The notes: a model not told the origin generated them from the letters alone. A stretch of 64,000 nt of DNA from Streptomyces pseudovenezuelae (GCF_001513955.1 NZ_KQ948149.1:1-64000), one strand, 5' to 3'; shown: positions 1-9,596, counted from the first letter of the stretch. Translations and numbers: made by a program.

Positions 1-8
1 AATCATTC

Positions 9-53
9 AAAGGGTTGGACCCTGAACTTCGGTTCAGGGTCCAACCCTTTTTT
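9..53 (+). terminator. Strong Rho-independent terminator
   Basis: A perfect 19-bp stem (9-27 with 32-50) closes on a TTCG tetraloop and is followed by a run of six T (48-53). It must end a plus-strand gene lying left of the window. It also separates that gene from the aminotransferase-like ORF that follows. Confidence 0.92.
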
Positions 54-99
54 GTTGGGCGTCACTTGAAGTTCACGTTGCGCAACCACCATCCCCAGC

Positions 100-777
100 A
101 TGGGTACTGCTGCAATGCTCAGGGCCGCCGGCGTCGGAGTCGGTGACGAGGTCGTCGTACCGGCCTTCGGGAACGTCGAGGTCGCCGAAGCGGTGACACT
201 CACGGGTGCGCTTCCGGTGTTCGCGGACATACATCCGGTCAGCTACTGCCTTGACGCGTCCGCTGTCGAAGCGGCCGTAACTCCGCGGACGGCGGCCGTC
301 GTTGTCGTCCACCGATTCGGGCGGCCGGCCGACATGGCGCGGCTGCTCGCGGTCGGGGAGCGGCACGGGCTGCTGGTGCTCCAGGAGGGCGAGTCCGAGG
401 CGCCGTACGACGAGACCGCTCAACGGCGGGAGCGGGCCTGCTATCTCGATGGGAAGCTGCGCGGGGTGCGCACGCCCGATGGAGGCGACGGGCACACCTA
501 CCAGCAGTACGTCGTGCGCGTGCCCGGCAACGGACGGCCGGACCGGGACGCGTTCGCGCGGGCCCTGCGGAGCAAGGGAGTTGAGTGCCGGGTGCCGGTG
601 AAGACGCCTGTGCACCGGCTTCCCGAGTTCCGGCGTTGCGTGTCGCTGCCGGAGACCGAGCTGGCCGCCGACGAGACGCTTGCGCTGCCGGTCGATGCCT
701 CGCTGACCAAGCGGGACATGCAGCGGGTGGTGGCCGCGTGCAACGCCCTCGGCGGACTGCTTCAGCCTGCTTTCTGA
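100..777 (+). pseudogene. Degenerate DegT/DnrJ/EryC1/StrS-type aminotransferase remnant
   Basis: The 225-residue ORF resembles the sugar aminotransferase (DegT/StrS) fold. It opens inside the usual SGTAAL...GDEVVVP block (MGTAAM...GVGDEVVVPAF). It continues through the GALPVFADI and TPRTAAVVVVHRFG segments and ends with the C-terminal small-domain pattern (TYQQYVVRV, SKGVECRVP, LPVDASLT). Family members are about 370 residues. Here roughly the first 60 residues are missing, and the central stretch carrying the PLP-binding lysine (SxHxxK) is deleted, so residues 90-125 jump from the central domain to the C-terminal part. No ribosome binding site precedes the ATG, and an in-frame stop at 67 rules out a longer N-terminus. 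Catalysis by the classical route is therefore unlikely. It is either a decayed gene or a non-catalytic descendant kept for another role. Family assignment is fairly secure; functional state is inferred. Confidence 0.65.
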
Positions 778-782
778 GCGAG

Positions 783-812
783 TTGGGAGCACGGGTCTGC
801 TCGGGGTATGAT
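783..812 (+). promoter_or_regulatory. Promoter of tRNA-Thr
   Basis: TTGGGA (783-788) and TATGAT (807-812) are separated by 18 nt and lie about 40 nt upstream of the tRNA. This fits a housekeeping sigma-HrdB promoter that starts transcription shortly before the mature 5' end. Confidence 0.6.
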
Positions 813-851
813 CTATTCCGTTGCCGCGAGGGAAACCTCGAAAGGCGACAG

Positions 852-927
852 GCCCCCTTAGCTCAGTCGGCAGAGCGTCTCCATGGTAAGGAGAAGGTCA
901 ACGGTTCGATTCCGTTAGGGGGCTCCA
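852..927 (+). tRNA. tRNA-Thr (anticodon GGT)
   Basis: A full cloverleaf can be drawn. The acceptor stem is 852-858 with 917-923, the D-stem GCTC/GAGC is 861-864 with 873-876, and the anticodon stem is TCTCC/GGAGA. The loop at 883-889 carries anticodon GGT at 885-887. The T-arm contains TTCGATT flanked by AACGG/CCGTT. The discriminator is T924, and CCA (925-927) is encoded in the DNA. It reads ACC and, by wobble, ACT codons. Confidence 0.95.
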
Positions 928-930
928 GCC

Positions 931-963
931 AAAAGGCCCCGCCCATTCGGGCGGGGCCTTTTT
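931..963. terminator. Bidirectional terminator between tRNA-Thr and osaC
   Basis: A GC-rich stem of about 14 bp (AAAAGGCCCCGCCC with GGGCGGGGCCTTTT, loop ATTC) has T tracts on both strands. It sits 4 nt after the tRNA CCA and about 12 nt beyond the osaC stop, so it can end both convergent transcripts. Confidence 0.88.
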
Positions 964-974
964 CGTGCTCTCTC

Positions 975-3728
975 TCAGTCCGTGTGCAGGCCCGGGACGC
1001 GCATCGCCAGGATGGCCATGTCGTCGGACGGGGCGTCGGAGGCGAAGCGTTCGACCGCGCGCATGATGCGGGCCGCGACCGCGCCGGCCGTCAGGCCCGT
1101 ACAGGTGGTGAGGACGTCGGCGAGACCGTCGTCGCCCAGCATGCGGGTGCCTTCCCGGCGTTCGGTGACGCCGTCCGTGACGCAGAGCAGGACGTCGCCC
1201 GGGTCGAGGGTGACCGTCTGCTCGTAGAGCTCCAGGTCCTCCATCACGCCGAGGAGCGGCTGCGGTTCGGCGGCCGGTTCCACGGTGCCGTCCTGGCGCA
1301 GGCGGAGCGGGAGCGGGTGGCCGGCGCAGACGACCTTCAGACGGGCGCTGCCGTCCTCCTGCGGCCACAGCTCGCCGTAGAGCAGGGTCAGGAAGCGGCT
1401 GCGGGCGCCCTCGTCGAGGATCGCGGAGTTCAGGCGCTCCAGGACCGCCGGGCCGCTGAGGCCCTCCCTGGCCAGGAGGCGGAGGGCGTGACGGGCGAGG
1501 CCCGTCACCGCGGCGGCGTTCGGGCCCGTGCCGCAGACGTCGCCGATGGCGAAGCCGTACGCGCCGTCGCTGATGGGGAAGACGTCGTAGAAGTCGCCGC
1601 CGACCTCGTTCCCCTCGCCCGCCGCGCGGTAGATGACCTCGACCTCGACGCCGTCGATCTGGGGGAGCTCGGGTGGCAGGAGGCTGCGCTGGAGGGACTG
1701 GCTGATGGCCGTGCGCTCGGAGTAGAGGCGGGCGTTGTCGAGGGCGAGGGCGGCCCGGCGGGACAGGTCCTCGGCCAGTTCCAGGATCTCCTGGCGGAAG
1801 TGTTCGTCGGAGGGCTTGCCGAGGGTCAGCATGCCGATGACGCGGTTGCGGGCGACCAGGGGAAGGACGACGGTCTCGCCGCCCACCGCGGAGGCCGTGG
1901 CGAGCGTGGGGCCGATTCCGGAGGCGAGCTGGTGGGTCTGGCCGCCGGTGAGGCCGAGGCTGCGCATGGAGCTGCGCAGGGCCGCCTGGTGGGCCGCCTC
2001 GCCGGGGGCCGACCAGACGCGGGCACCGGGAGTGGGGACCGGGTCCGGGGGCTGGATCTTCGACAGCAACGACTTGATGCCGTCGATGAGTTCCTCGTCC
2101 TCGTGCAGGACGTACGACAGATAGGGATCCGAGGCCTGGTCGGCGATCGTGTACACGGCACACCAGGTGGCCAGGGTCGGGACGGTCATCTGGGCCATGA
2201 GGGCCAGCGTCTGGTCGCGGTCCAGGGTGCCGGCGAGGAGGTCCGAGGCCTCGACGAGGAAGCTCAGGGAGCCTCGGCGCAGGCGTTCGAGTTCACCCAG
2301 GCGGGCCGACTCGACGGCCAACGCGATGCGGTCGGCGGCGAACTGGAGTCGCAGGGCCTCTTCGTTCGAGTATCTGCCGGGTCCCTCCGCGGCCACGCCC
2401 AGGGAGCCGGTGAGGCGTCCCTCGACCTTCAGCGGGACGGTGACGACCGAGCGCATGCCGGTGCCGCTCAGCAGCGGTACGGCGCCCGGTACGGCCGACA
2501 GGTCGTCGTGGACGGCCGGCATGCGGGCGGAGCCGTAGCGGCCGGGGCCCCCTTCGACGGGCACGCGCGCGAAGCGCTGACGGGCGGAGGGCAGGCCGGT
2601 GGAGGCGCGGACCTCCAGCTCCGTCTCGTCATCGGTCGCGAGGAGCAGGAAGGCGGAGTCGCCGTCGAGCATGTCGCGCGCGCGTTCGACCGTGCGCTGG
2701 AGCAGGCCGTCGAGGTCGTCCGGGGCCGGGGAGCCGATGAACACCTCGAAGGGGTCGGTGCTCTGGCCGTCGACGGAGGTGTTCGTGTCGGAGGCGGGGC
2801 CGCGCAACGGCGTCTGGAGTACGGCCCGTTCGTGGTCGCGCACCAGGAGGCAGACGGTGGAGGGCTCGCCGCCGGTGTCGCGGACGCGCAGGTGGGAGGC
2901 GTAGACCGAGGTGACGCGGCCGTTGGCGGCCCTTATGCCGTAGCTGCCCTCCCAGCGCGAGAGCTGGAGTGCCTCGGCGATGCCGGTGCCGGTGCCCGGG
3001 GTGTGCGGCCAGGCCGCGAGGTCGGTCAGAGGCTTGCCGAGGACCTGTTCGGCGGCGTATCCGAAGAGTTCCTCGGCGTCCTCGTTCCACGAGGTGATGG
3101 CGCACGTACGGTCGATCTGGACGACGGCGACGCGGACGCGGCCGTCGGCGAGCGGGAGGAGGTCCGCGGGCAGTGACGGGCCCGCCGTGCGGGTGCCCAC
3201 CGGGCGCTCGGGCAGGTCGAGTTGGAACCAGACCTGCTTCTGGGTGGGCGTGTAGTCGACGCCCCAGCGGCCGGCGAGCGCGGCGCAGAGCTGGAGGCCG
3301 CGGCCGCCCTCGCGGTCGAGGTTGCCCATGTTGACGGCTTGGCCCTGGAGCGGGATCTCCCGTTCGGGGTAGTGGTCGGCCACCTCGATGCGGACACCGT
3401 CGTCACTGCGCAGGCACAGAACGTCGGCCGAGGTGCCGGCGTGCACCACGGCGTTGGTGACGAGTTCGCTGGTGAGGACCACCGCGTCGTCGACGATGTC
3501 GGCGAAGCCCCAGCCCTGGAGGGTGTCGCGGACGAAGGACCGGGCTGTCGCGACCGATCGTCCGACGGGCTCGAAGCTGGCGGCCGCGCGCGCGGTGATC
3601 ACAGAACTCCTCGACCGGTTGTCGACGTGCAGGGCTGCCTGGCCGACCGGCTCGTGCCGCTGCTGCGGCAGACCGCCCGTCGGCCGGGGATCCGGGTTCT
3701 GTCCCCCGGGGATCAGTCCGGTGGTCAT
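975..3728 (-). CDS. osaC: OsaC-like regulator: RsbW-type kinase, PAS, GAF and SpoIIE/PP2C phosphatase
   Basis: A cytosolic signalling protein of 917 residues. In order it shows an anti-sigma-type HATPase domain (about 50-175, with ELVTNAVVHAG and GGRGLQL), a PAS domain (about 205-300), two GAF-like regions (about 330-650) and a C-terminal SpoIIE/PP2C domain (about 670-910). The PP2C metal motif GGDFYDV lies near residue 708 and DDMAILAMRV at the end. The ATG at 3728 is preferred over the longer frame because GGAGGG precedes it at good distance. In S. coelicolor the gene divergent from osaA-osaB with this exact architecture is osaC, which resets the activity of the osmotic stress factor SigB after stress. 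Identity is inferred from architecture and position; the kinase and phosphatase substrates (anti-anti-sigma proteins) are known for the family only. Confidence 0.88.
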   Translation of the reverse strand: MTTGLIPGGQNPDPRPTGGLPQQRHEPVGQAALHVDNRSRSSVITARAAASFEPVGRSVATARSFVRDTLQGWGFADIVDDAVVLTSELVTNAVVHAGTSADVLCLRSDDGVRIEVADHYPEREIPLQGQAVNMGNLDREGGRGLQLCAALAGRWGVDYTPTQKQVWFQLDLPERPVGTRTAGPSLPADLLPLADGRVRVAVVQIDRTCAITSWNEDAEELFGYAAEQVLGKPLTDLAAWPHTPGTGTGIAEALQLSRWEGSYGIRAANGRVTSVYASHLRVRDTGGEPSTVCLLVRDHERAVLQTPLRGPASDTNTSVDGQSTDPFEVFIGSPAPDDLDGLLQRTVERARDMLDGDSAFLLLATDDETELEVRASTGLPSARQRFARVPVEGGPGRYGSARMPAVHDDLSAVPGAVPLLSGTGMRSVVTVPLKVEGRLTGSLGVAAEGPGRYSNEEALRLQFAADRIALAVESARLGELERLRRGSLSFLVEASDLLAGTLDRDQTLALMAQMTVPTLATWCAVYTIADQASDPYLSYVLHEDEELIDGIKSLLSKIQPPDPVPTPGARVWSAPGEAAHQAALRSSMRSLGLTGGQTHQLASGIGPTLATASAVGGETVVLPLVARNRVIGMLTLGKPSDEHFRQEILELAEDLSRRAALALDNARLYSERTAISQSLQRSLLPPELPQIDGVEVEVIYRAAGEGNEVGGDFYDVFPISDGAYGFAIGDVCGTGPNAAAVTGLARHALRLLAREGLSGPAVLERLNSAILDEGARSRFLTLLYGELWPQEDGSARLKVVCAGHPLPLRLRQDGTVEPAAEPQPLLGVMEDLELYEQTVTLDPGDVLLCVTDGVTERREGTRMLGDDGLADVLTTCTGLTAGAVAARIMRAVERFASDAPSDDMAILAMRVPGLHTD

Positions 3729-4124
3729 GTGTGCGGCCGCCCTCCGATGCCCGCTCGTGCTCGTGCCACCGCCCAGGCCGGACGGACCGGCTCGGCTGGA
3801 CAGCCGCATGCAAGGTTACTTACCTTCGACGGCCATGCGGATGCCGGTCTGCAGTGTTTCCGTCCGGAGGGTGTGCGGACGATGTGCGAAGCTGCCGAAC
3901 TGTTATGGCCGGGTTCAACCAGGGTGAAACACTGGGCAAGCTCCTGAAGAAGGTTCGGGCAGGCCGAGTGGCTTGCTCGCAGGGCGGGCAGCAGCCCGTG
4001 GTGCGGCTTCGCACGCCTGGTTGAAATATCGCTGTAGTAAGCAGAAGCGTGCGGCAGCAAGCAGTGTGCCGCGCGGTACCACCCGAGCACAGCAGTAACG
4101 GTCGACCCCTGCGGGAGGGACACA
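3729..4124. promoter_or_regulatory. Divergent osaC/osaA control region
   Basis: A 396-nt gene-free stretch separates the two divergent signalling genes. It holds an exact 10-bp inverted repeat, TTCAACCAGG at 3914-3923 and CCTGGTTGAA at 4016-4025, whose inner ends are 92 nt apart. The osaA ribosome binding site GGGAGGGA lies at 4113-4120. I could not identify a convincing SigB-type promoter for osaC by eye. The arms may be paired regulator sites, but this is inference. Confidence 0.5.
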
Positions 4125-7100
4125 GTGGAGTCTGGCGCAGCGACGCGGGGCACTAGGACGCGCGCGAAGGGCGGACAGTCCGCGAGCGGCCAGCGCAAAC
4201 CGCGGGGCGGGACCACCGCGGTGGACACGGCTGCCCTGGACCGGCTGCTGTCCGCGCTGGTCTCGATGCGTGACGGGAACTTCCGCAAGCGGTTGACGGT
4301 GTCCGGCGACGGCGTGATGTCGGAGATCGCGGCCGTCTTCAACGAGGTGGCCGACCGCAATCTGCATCTGACGGGTGAGCTGTCACGCGTGCGGCGCATG
4401 GTGGGTCGTGAGGGCAAGCTCACGGAAAGGCTGGAAACAGGCGCCTGCGAGGGCTCCTGGGCGTCGGCCATCGATGCCTCCAACGCGCTCGTGGACGATC
4501 TCGTACGGCCCGTCTCCGAGGTCGGCCGGGTGCTGTCCGCGGTGGCGGAGGGTGATCTGTCACCCCGTATGGAGCTCAGGACGCAGGCGCCGGACGGGAC
4601 GGGGCATCCGCTGCGCGGGGAGTTCCTGAAGGTCGGGCGGACTGTAAACAACCTTGTCGATCAGCTCTCGACGTTCACCGACGAGGTCACTCGGGTGGCC
4701 AGCGAGGTCGGTACCGAGGGCAAGCTGGGCGGCCAGGCACGCGTGCGTGGCATGTCGGGTTCCTGGAAGGACCTGACCGAGTCCGTCAACACGATGGCGT
4801 ACCGGCTGACGGCCCAGGTGCGGGACATCGCGCTGGTGACCACGGCGGTCGCCAAGGGCGATCTGTCCCGGAAGGTCACGGTTCACGTGGCCGGCGAGAT
4901 GCTGGAGCTGAAGAACACCGTCAACACGATGGTGGACCAGCTCTCCTCCTTCTCCTCCGAGGTGACCCGCGTCGCGCGCGAGGTGGGTGTCGAGGGCGAG
5001 CTCGGCGGCCAGGCGCAGGTGCCGGGTGTGGCCGGGGTGTGGAAGGACCTCACCGATTCGGTGAACCTCATGGCCGGCAACCTGACGGCCCAGGTGCGCG
5101 GGATCGCCCAGGTGACGACGGCGGTCGCGAGCGGTGACCTGTCGCAGAAGGTGACGGTGTCCGCACGCGGCGAGGTCGCGCAGCTCGCCGACACGATCAA
5201 CCAGATGACCGAGACGCTGCGGATCTTCGCGGACGAGGTCACCCGCGTGGCCAACGAGGTCGGTGCCGAGGGGCAGCTCGGCGGGCAGGCGAACGTGCCG
5301 GGTGCGGCGGGGACGTGGAAGGACCTCACCGATTCGGTGAACACGGTCTTCCGGAACCTCACCACCCAGGTGCGGGACATCGCCGCCGTGACGACGGCGG
5401 TGGCCAACGGTGACCTGTCGCAGAAGGTCACCGTGGACGTGGCCGGCGAGATGCTGGAGCTGAAGAACACCGTCAACGGGATGGTGGACCAGCTGTCCGC
5501 GTTCGGTGCCGAGGTCACGCGCGTGGCGCGCGAGATCGGTGTCGAGGGTGAGCTGGGCGGCCAGGCGCAGGTGCCGGGCGCCGCCGGTACGTGGAAGGAC
5601 CTGACCGACTCCGTCAACACCGCGTTCAGGAACCTCACCGGACAGGTGAGGAACATCGCCCAGGTGACGACGGCGGTGGCCAACGGTGACCTGTCGCAGA
5701 AGGTCACCGTGGACGTCTCCGGCGAGATGCTCCAGCTGAAGAACACCGTGAACACGATGGTGGACCAGCTCTCCGCCTTCGCCGACCAGGTGACGCGGAT
5801 GGCCCGGGACGTGGGCACCGAGGGCCGGCTGGGCGGTCAGGCCGTCGTGCCGGGCGTGTCGGGTACGTGGAAGGAGCTCACCGACTCCGTCAACTTCATG
5901 GGTGGCAACCTCACCTCTCAGGTGCGGCAGATCGCCCAGGTGACGACGGCGGTGGCCCGGGGTGACCTGTCGCAGAAGATCGACGTGGACGCGCGCGGCG
6001 AGATCCTGGAGCTGAAGAACACCATCAACACGATGGTCGACCAGCTCTCCGCCTTCGCCGACCAAGTGACCCGGGTGGCCCGCGACGTGGGCACCGAGGG
6101 CCGCCTCGGCGGGCAGGCCCAGGTGCCCGGCGTCGCCGGTGTGTGGCGGGACCTGACCGACTCCGTGAACGGAATGGCAGGAAACCTTACTGCCCAGGTG
6201 CGCAACATCGCCCAGGTGGCCACCGCGGTGGCCCGGGGTGACCTGTCGCAGAAGATCGACGTGGACGCACGGGGCGAGATCCTTGAGCTGAAGAACACCC
6301 TCAACACGATGGTGGATCAGCTCTCCAGCTTCGCCGACCAGGTGACCCGGGTGGCGCGTGAGGTGGGCACCGAGGGCATCCTCGGCGGCCAGGCCGAGGT
6401 GCAGGGTGTCTCCGGCACCTGGAAGGACCTCACGCAGTCCGTGAACTTCATGGCGAACAACCTGACGATCCAGGTGCGCAACATCGCCGAGGTCACCACG
6501 GCGGTCGCCAAGGGCGATCTCTCGAAGAAGATCACCGTCGACGCGAAGGGCGAGATCCTTGAGCTCGTCACCACCGTCAACACGATGGTCGACCAGCTGT
6601 CGTCCTTCGCCGAGCAGGTGACCCGGGTGGCCCGTGAGGTGGGCACCGAGGGACAGCTGGGCGGTCAGGCGCGGGTTCCGGGTGTCACGGGCATCTGGAA
6701 GGACCTCAGCGACAACGTGAACCTGATGGCCAACAACCTGACCATGCAGGTGCGCAACATCTCCCAGGTCGCCAACGCGGTCGCCAATGGTGACCTCACG
6801 CGGACGGTGACGATCGAGGCGCGCGGTGAGGTCGCGCAGCTCGCCGACACCTTCAACACCATGGTGAAGACGCTGAGTTCGTTCGCGGACCAGGTCACCA
6901 AGGTGGCCCGTGAGGTGGGCACGGACGGCATCCTGGGCGGCCAGGCGCGGGTGCCGGGTGTGGCCGGTACCTGGAAGGACCTCACCGAATCCGTGAACCA
7001 GATGGCGTCCAACCTGACCGGTCAGGTGCGGAACATCGCCATGGTGACCACGGCCATCGCCAAGGGCGACCTGACCAAGAAGATCGACATCGACGCCCGA

Positions 7101-9596
7101 GGCGAGATCCTGGAGCTGAAGACGACCATCAACACGATGGTCGACCAGCTGTCGTCCTTCGCCGAGGAGGTCACCCGGGTGGCCCGCGAGGTGGGCACCG
7201 AAGGACAGCTCGGCGGCCAGGCACGCGTGCGGGACGTCGACGGCACCTGGCGCGACCTGACCGAGTCCGTGAATGAAATGGCAGGAAACCTCACCCGCCA
7301 GGTGCGAGCCATCGCGCGCGTGGCGACCGCGGTGACCCGGGGCGACCTGAACCTGAAGATCGACGTGGACGCGTCGGGCGAGATCCAGGAGCTCCAGGAC
7401 TACATCAACAAGATGATCGCCAACCTGCGCGACACCACGATCGCCAACAAGGAGCAGGACTGGCTCAAGGGCAACCTGGCCCGTATCTCGGCGCTCATGC
7501 AGGGCCGCCGGGACCTGGAGGACGTGGCCTCGCTGATCATGAGCGAGCTGACGCCGGTGGTGACCGCGCAGCACGGCGCGTTCTTCGTCGCGATGCCGCT
7601 CCTGGACGGCAAGGACATGAGCGCCGAGGCGGAGGAGCAGTACGAACTGCGCATGCTCGGGTCGTACGGCTACTCGATGGGCTCCATGCCGACGTCGTTC
7701 CGGCCGGGGGAGGCGCTCATCGGGACGGCCGCAGAGGAGAAGCGCACGATCCTGGTGGAGAACGCGCCCAGCGGCTATCTGAAGATCTCCTCCGGTCTCG
7801 GAGAGGCGCCGCCCGCGCAAGTGATCGTCCTCCCGGTGCTGTTCGAGGGCAAGGTGCTCGGTGTCATCGAGCTCGCGTCCTTCACACCCTTCACGCAGAT
7901 CCAGAAGGATTTCCTCAACCAGATCGCCGAGATGATCGCGACCAGCGTCAACACCATCTCCGTCAACACCAAGACGGAGGTGCTGCTGAAGCAGTCGCAG
8001 GAGCTGACCGAGCAACTGCGGGAGCGGTCGGCGGAGTTGGAGAACCGGCAGAAGGCCCTCCAGGCGTCCAACGCCGAGCTGGAGGAGAAGGCCGAGCTGC
8101 TGGCCCAGCAGAACCGTGACATCGAGGTCAAGAACACCGAGATCGAGGAGGCGCGGCAGGTCCTGGAGGAGCGCGCCGAGCAACTCGCCGTCTCGATGCG
8201 CTACAAGAGCGAGTTCCTGGCGAACATGTCGCACGAACTGCGGACCCCGCTGAACTCGCTGCTGATCCTCGCCAAGCTGCTCGCCGACAACGCGGACTCC
8301 AACCTCACCCCCAAGCAGGTCGAGTTCGCCGAGACCATCCATGGCGCGGGTTCCGACCTGCTGCAGCTGATCAACGACATCCTCGACCTGTCGAAGGTCG
8401 AGGCGGGCAAGATGGACGTCTCGCCGACGCGTATCGCCCTCGTGCAGCTCGTGGACTACGTGGAGGCCACCTTCCGGCCGCTGACCGCGGAGAAGGGCCT
8501 GGACCTGTCCGTACGGGTCTCGCCCGAGCTGCCCGCCACACTGCACACCGACGAACAGCGGCTGCTCCAGGTGCTGCGGAACCTGCTCTCGAACGCGGTG
8601 AAGTTCACCGACTCCGGGGCCGTCGAGCTGGTCATCCGGCCCGCCGGGCGGGATGTGCCGGTGGCGATCCGGGAGCAGCTGCTGGAGGCCGGTTCGCTGC
8701 GCGACCCGGACGCCGACCTGATCGCGTTCTCGGTGACCGACACCGGCATCGGCATCGCGGCCAGCAAGATGCGGGTGATCTTCGAGGCGTTCAAGCAGGC
8801 CGACGGCACGACCAGTCGCAAGTACGGCGGCACGGGCCTCGGGCTGTCGATCTCGCGGGAGATCGCGCAACTGCTCGGCGGCGAGATCCACGCGCAGAGC
8901 GAGCCGGGACGCGGATCGACGTTCACGCTGTATTTGCCGCTGCACCCGAGCGAACTGCCTCCGCAGGGTTACCAGCAGTCCATGCCCGCTCTGGAGGCCG
9001 GCGACCTGGTGGCGTCCACGTCGGAGAACGGGATGGGCGGCGTCGAGGTCGAGACGCCGGCCGAGGTGCGGTCGTACCAGGAGACGCAGAACGGGGCCGC
9101 GGCGCTGTTCCGGCGCCGTCGCAGGACCGCGCCGTCCCTGGAGCAGCGGATCGGGCAGCCGGACCAGTGGTCGGCGGTGGAGCACCAGTCCGCGCCGCAG
9201 CCGCGCCGGGGCATCCGGTTCGGCGGGGAGAAGGTGCTGATCGTCGACGACGACATCCGCAATGTCTTCGCGCTCACCAGTGTCCTCGAACAGCACGGCC
9301 TGTCGGTGCTCTACGCGGAGAACGGCCGGGAGGGCATCGAGGTGCTGGAACAGCACGAGGACGTGGCGGTCGTCCTGATGGACATCATGATGCCCGAGAT
9401 GGACGGGTACGCGACGACCAACGCGATCCGCAGGATGCCGCAGTTCGCCGGGCTCCCGATCATCGCGCTGACCGCCAAGGCGATGAAGGGCGACCGGGAG
9501 AAGGCGATCGAGTCGGGCGCCTCGGACTATGTGACGAAGCCCGTCGATCCCGATCATCTGCTGTCGGTGATGCAGCAGTGGATGCGGGGAGAGTGA
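4125..9596 (+). CDS. osaA: OsaA-like hybrid histidine kinase with tandem HAMP array
   Basis: An 1823-residue hybrid kinase with a GTG start behind GGGAGGGA. From about residue 45 to 1100 there are twelve tandem HAMP-like units of about 92 residues, the first degenerate. Each carries GDL..K.....GE...L...N.MVDQLS.F..VTRVAREVG followed by GGQA.VPGV.GTWKDL. Then follow a GAF domain (about 1120-1290), a coiled coil (about 1290-1360), HisKA with SHELRTPLN (phospho-accepting His about 1370), HATPase (N-box LRNLLSNAVKF, G box GGTGLGLSI) and a receiver domain (Asp about 1753 in LMDIMMPEMDG). There is no transmembrane segment or signal peptide, so it is probably a soluble sensor. In S. coelicolor the orthologue acts with osaB in osmoadaptation. 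It lies upstream of osaB in the same direction. Confidence 0.92.
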   Translation: MESGAATRGTRTRAKGGQSASGQRKPRGGTTAVDTAALDRLLSALVSMRDGNFRKRLTVSGDGVMSEIAAVFNEVADRNLHLTGELSRVRRMVGREGKLTERLETGACEGSWASAIDASNALVDDLVRPVSEVGRVLSAVAEGDLSPRMELRTQAPDGTGHPLRGEFLKVGRTVNNLVDQLSTFTDEVTRVASEVGTEGKLGGQARVRGMSGSWKDLTESVNTMAYRLTAQVRDIALVTTAVAKGDLSRKVTVHVAGEMLELKNTVNTMVDQLSSFSSEVTRVAREVGVEGELGGQAQVPGVAGVWKDLTDSVNLMAGNLTAQVRGIAQVTTAVASGDLSQKVTVSARGEVAQLADTINQMTETLRIFADEVTRVANEVGAEGQLGGQANVPGAAGTWKDLTDSVNTVFRNLTTQVRDIAAVTTAVANGDLSQKVTVDVAGEMLELKNTVNGMVDQLSAFGAEVTRVAREIGVEGELGGQAQVPGAAGTWKDLTDSVNTAFRNLTGQVRNIAQVTTAVANGDLSQKVTVDVSGEMLQLKNTVNTMVDQLSAFADQVTRMARDVGTEGRLGGQAVVPGVSGTWKELTDSVNFMGGNLTSQVRQIAQVTTAVARGDLSQKIDVDARGEILELKNTINTMVDQLSAFADQVTRVARDVGTEGRLGGQAQVPGVAGVWRDLTDSVNGMAGNLTAQVRNIAQVATAVARGDLSQKIDVDARGEILELKNTLNTMVDQLSSFADQVTRVAREVGTEGILGGQAEVQGVSGTWKDLTQSVNFMANNLTIQVRNIAEVTTAVAKGDLSKKITVDAKGEILELVTTVNTMVDQLSSFAEQVTRVAREVGTEGQLGGQARVPGVTGIWKDLSDNVNLMANNLTMQVRNISQVANAVANGDLTRTVTIEARGEVAQLADTFNTMVKTLSSFADQVTKVAREVGTDGILGGQARVPGVAGTWKDLTESVNQMASNLTGQVRNIAMVTTAIAKGDLTKKIDIDARGEILELKTTINTMVDQLSSFAEEVTRVAREVGTEGQLGGQARVRDVDGTWRDLTESVNEMAGNLTRQVRAIARVATAVTRGDLNLKIDVDASGEIQELQDYINKMIANLRDTTIANKEQDWLKGNLARISALMQGRRDLEDVASLIMSELTPVVTAQHGAFFVAMPLLDGKDMSAEAEEQYELRMLGSYGYSMGSMPTSFRPGEALIGTAAEEKRTILVENAPSGYLKISSGLGEAPPAQVIVLPVLFEGKVLGVIELASFTPFTQIQKDFLNQIAEMIATSVNTISVNTKTEVLLKQSQELTEQLRERSAELENRQKALQASNAELEEKAELLAQQNRDIEVKNTEIEEARQVLEERAEQLAVSMRYKSEFLANMSHELRTPLNSLLILAKLLADNADSNLTPKQVEFAETIHGAGSDLLQLINDILDLSKVEAGKMDVSPTRIALVQLVDYVEATFRPLTAEKGLDLSVRVSPELPATLHTDEQRLLQVLRNLLSNAVKFTDSGAVELVIRPAGRDVPVAIREQLLEAGSLRDPDADLIAFSVTDTGIGIAASKMRVIFEAFKQADGTTSRKYGGTGLGLSISREIAQLLGGEIHAQSEPGRGSTFTLYLPLHPSELPPQGYQQSMPALEAGDLVASTSENGMGGVEVETPAEVRSYQETQNGAAALFRRRRRTAPSLEQRIGQPDQWSAVEHQSAPQPRRGIRFGGEKVLIVDDDIRNVFALTSVLEQHGLSVLYAENGREGIEVLEQHEDVAVVLMDIMMPEMDGYATTNAIRRMPQFAGLPIIALTAKAMKGDREKAIESGASDYVTKPVDPDHLLSVMQQWMRGE

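Noticed and set aside
585..3176. Long plus-strand frame of 863 codons through the tRNA and osaC
   Set aside because: It runs across a tRNA gene and opposite to osaC; composition is Gly/Ala/Val/Arg-biased and no family is recognised.
4700..7400. Regularly spaced DNA repeats resembling a CRISPR or satellite array
   Set aside because: The period of about 276 nt equals the 92-residue HAMP unit; similarity is protein-coding and frame-keeping.
4560..9557. A 1665-codon open frame on the strand opposite osaA
   Set aside because: It is a mirror of the repetitive GC-rich osaA gene; the sense strand encodes recognisable HAMP, kinase and receiver motifs, and the antisense product is His/Arg/Leu/Asp-biased with no motif.
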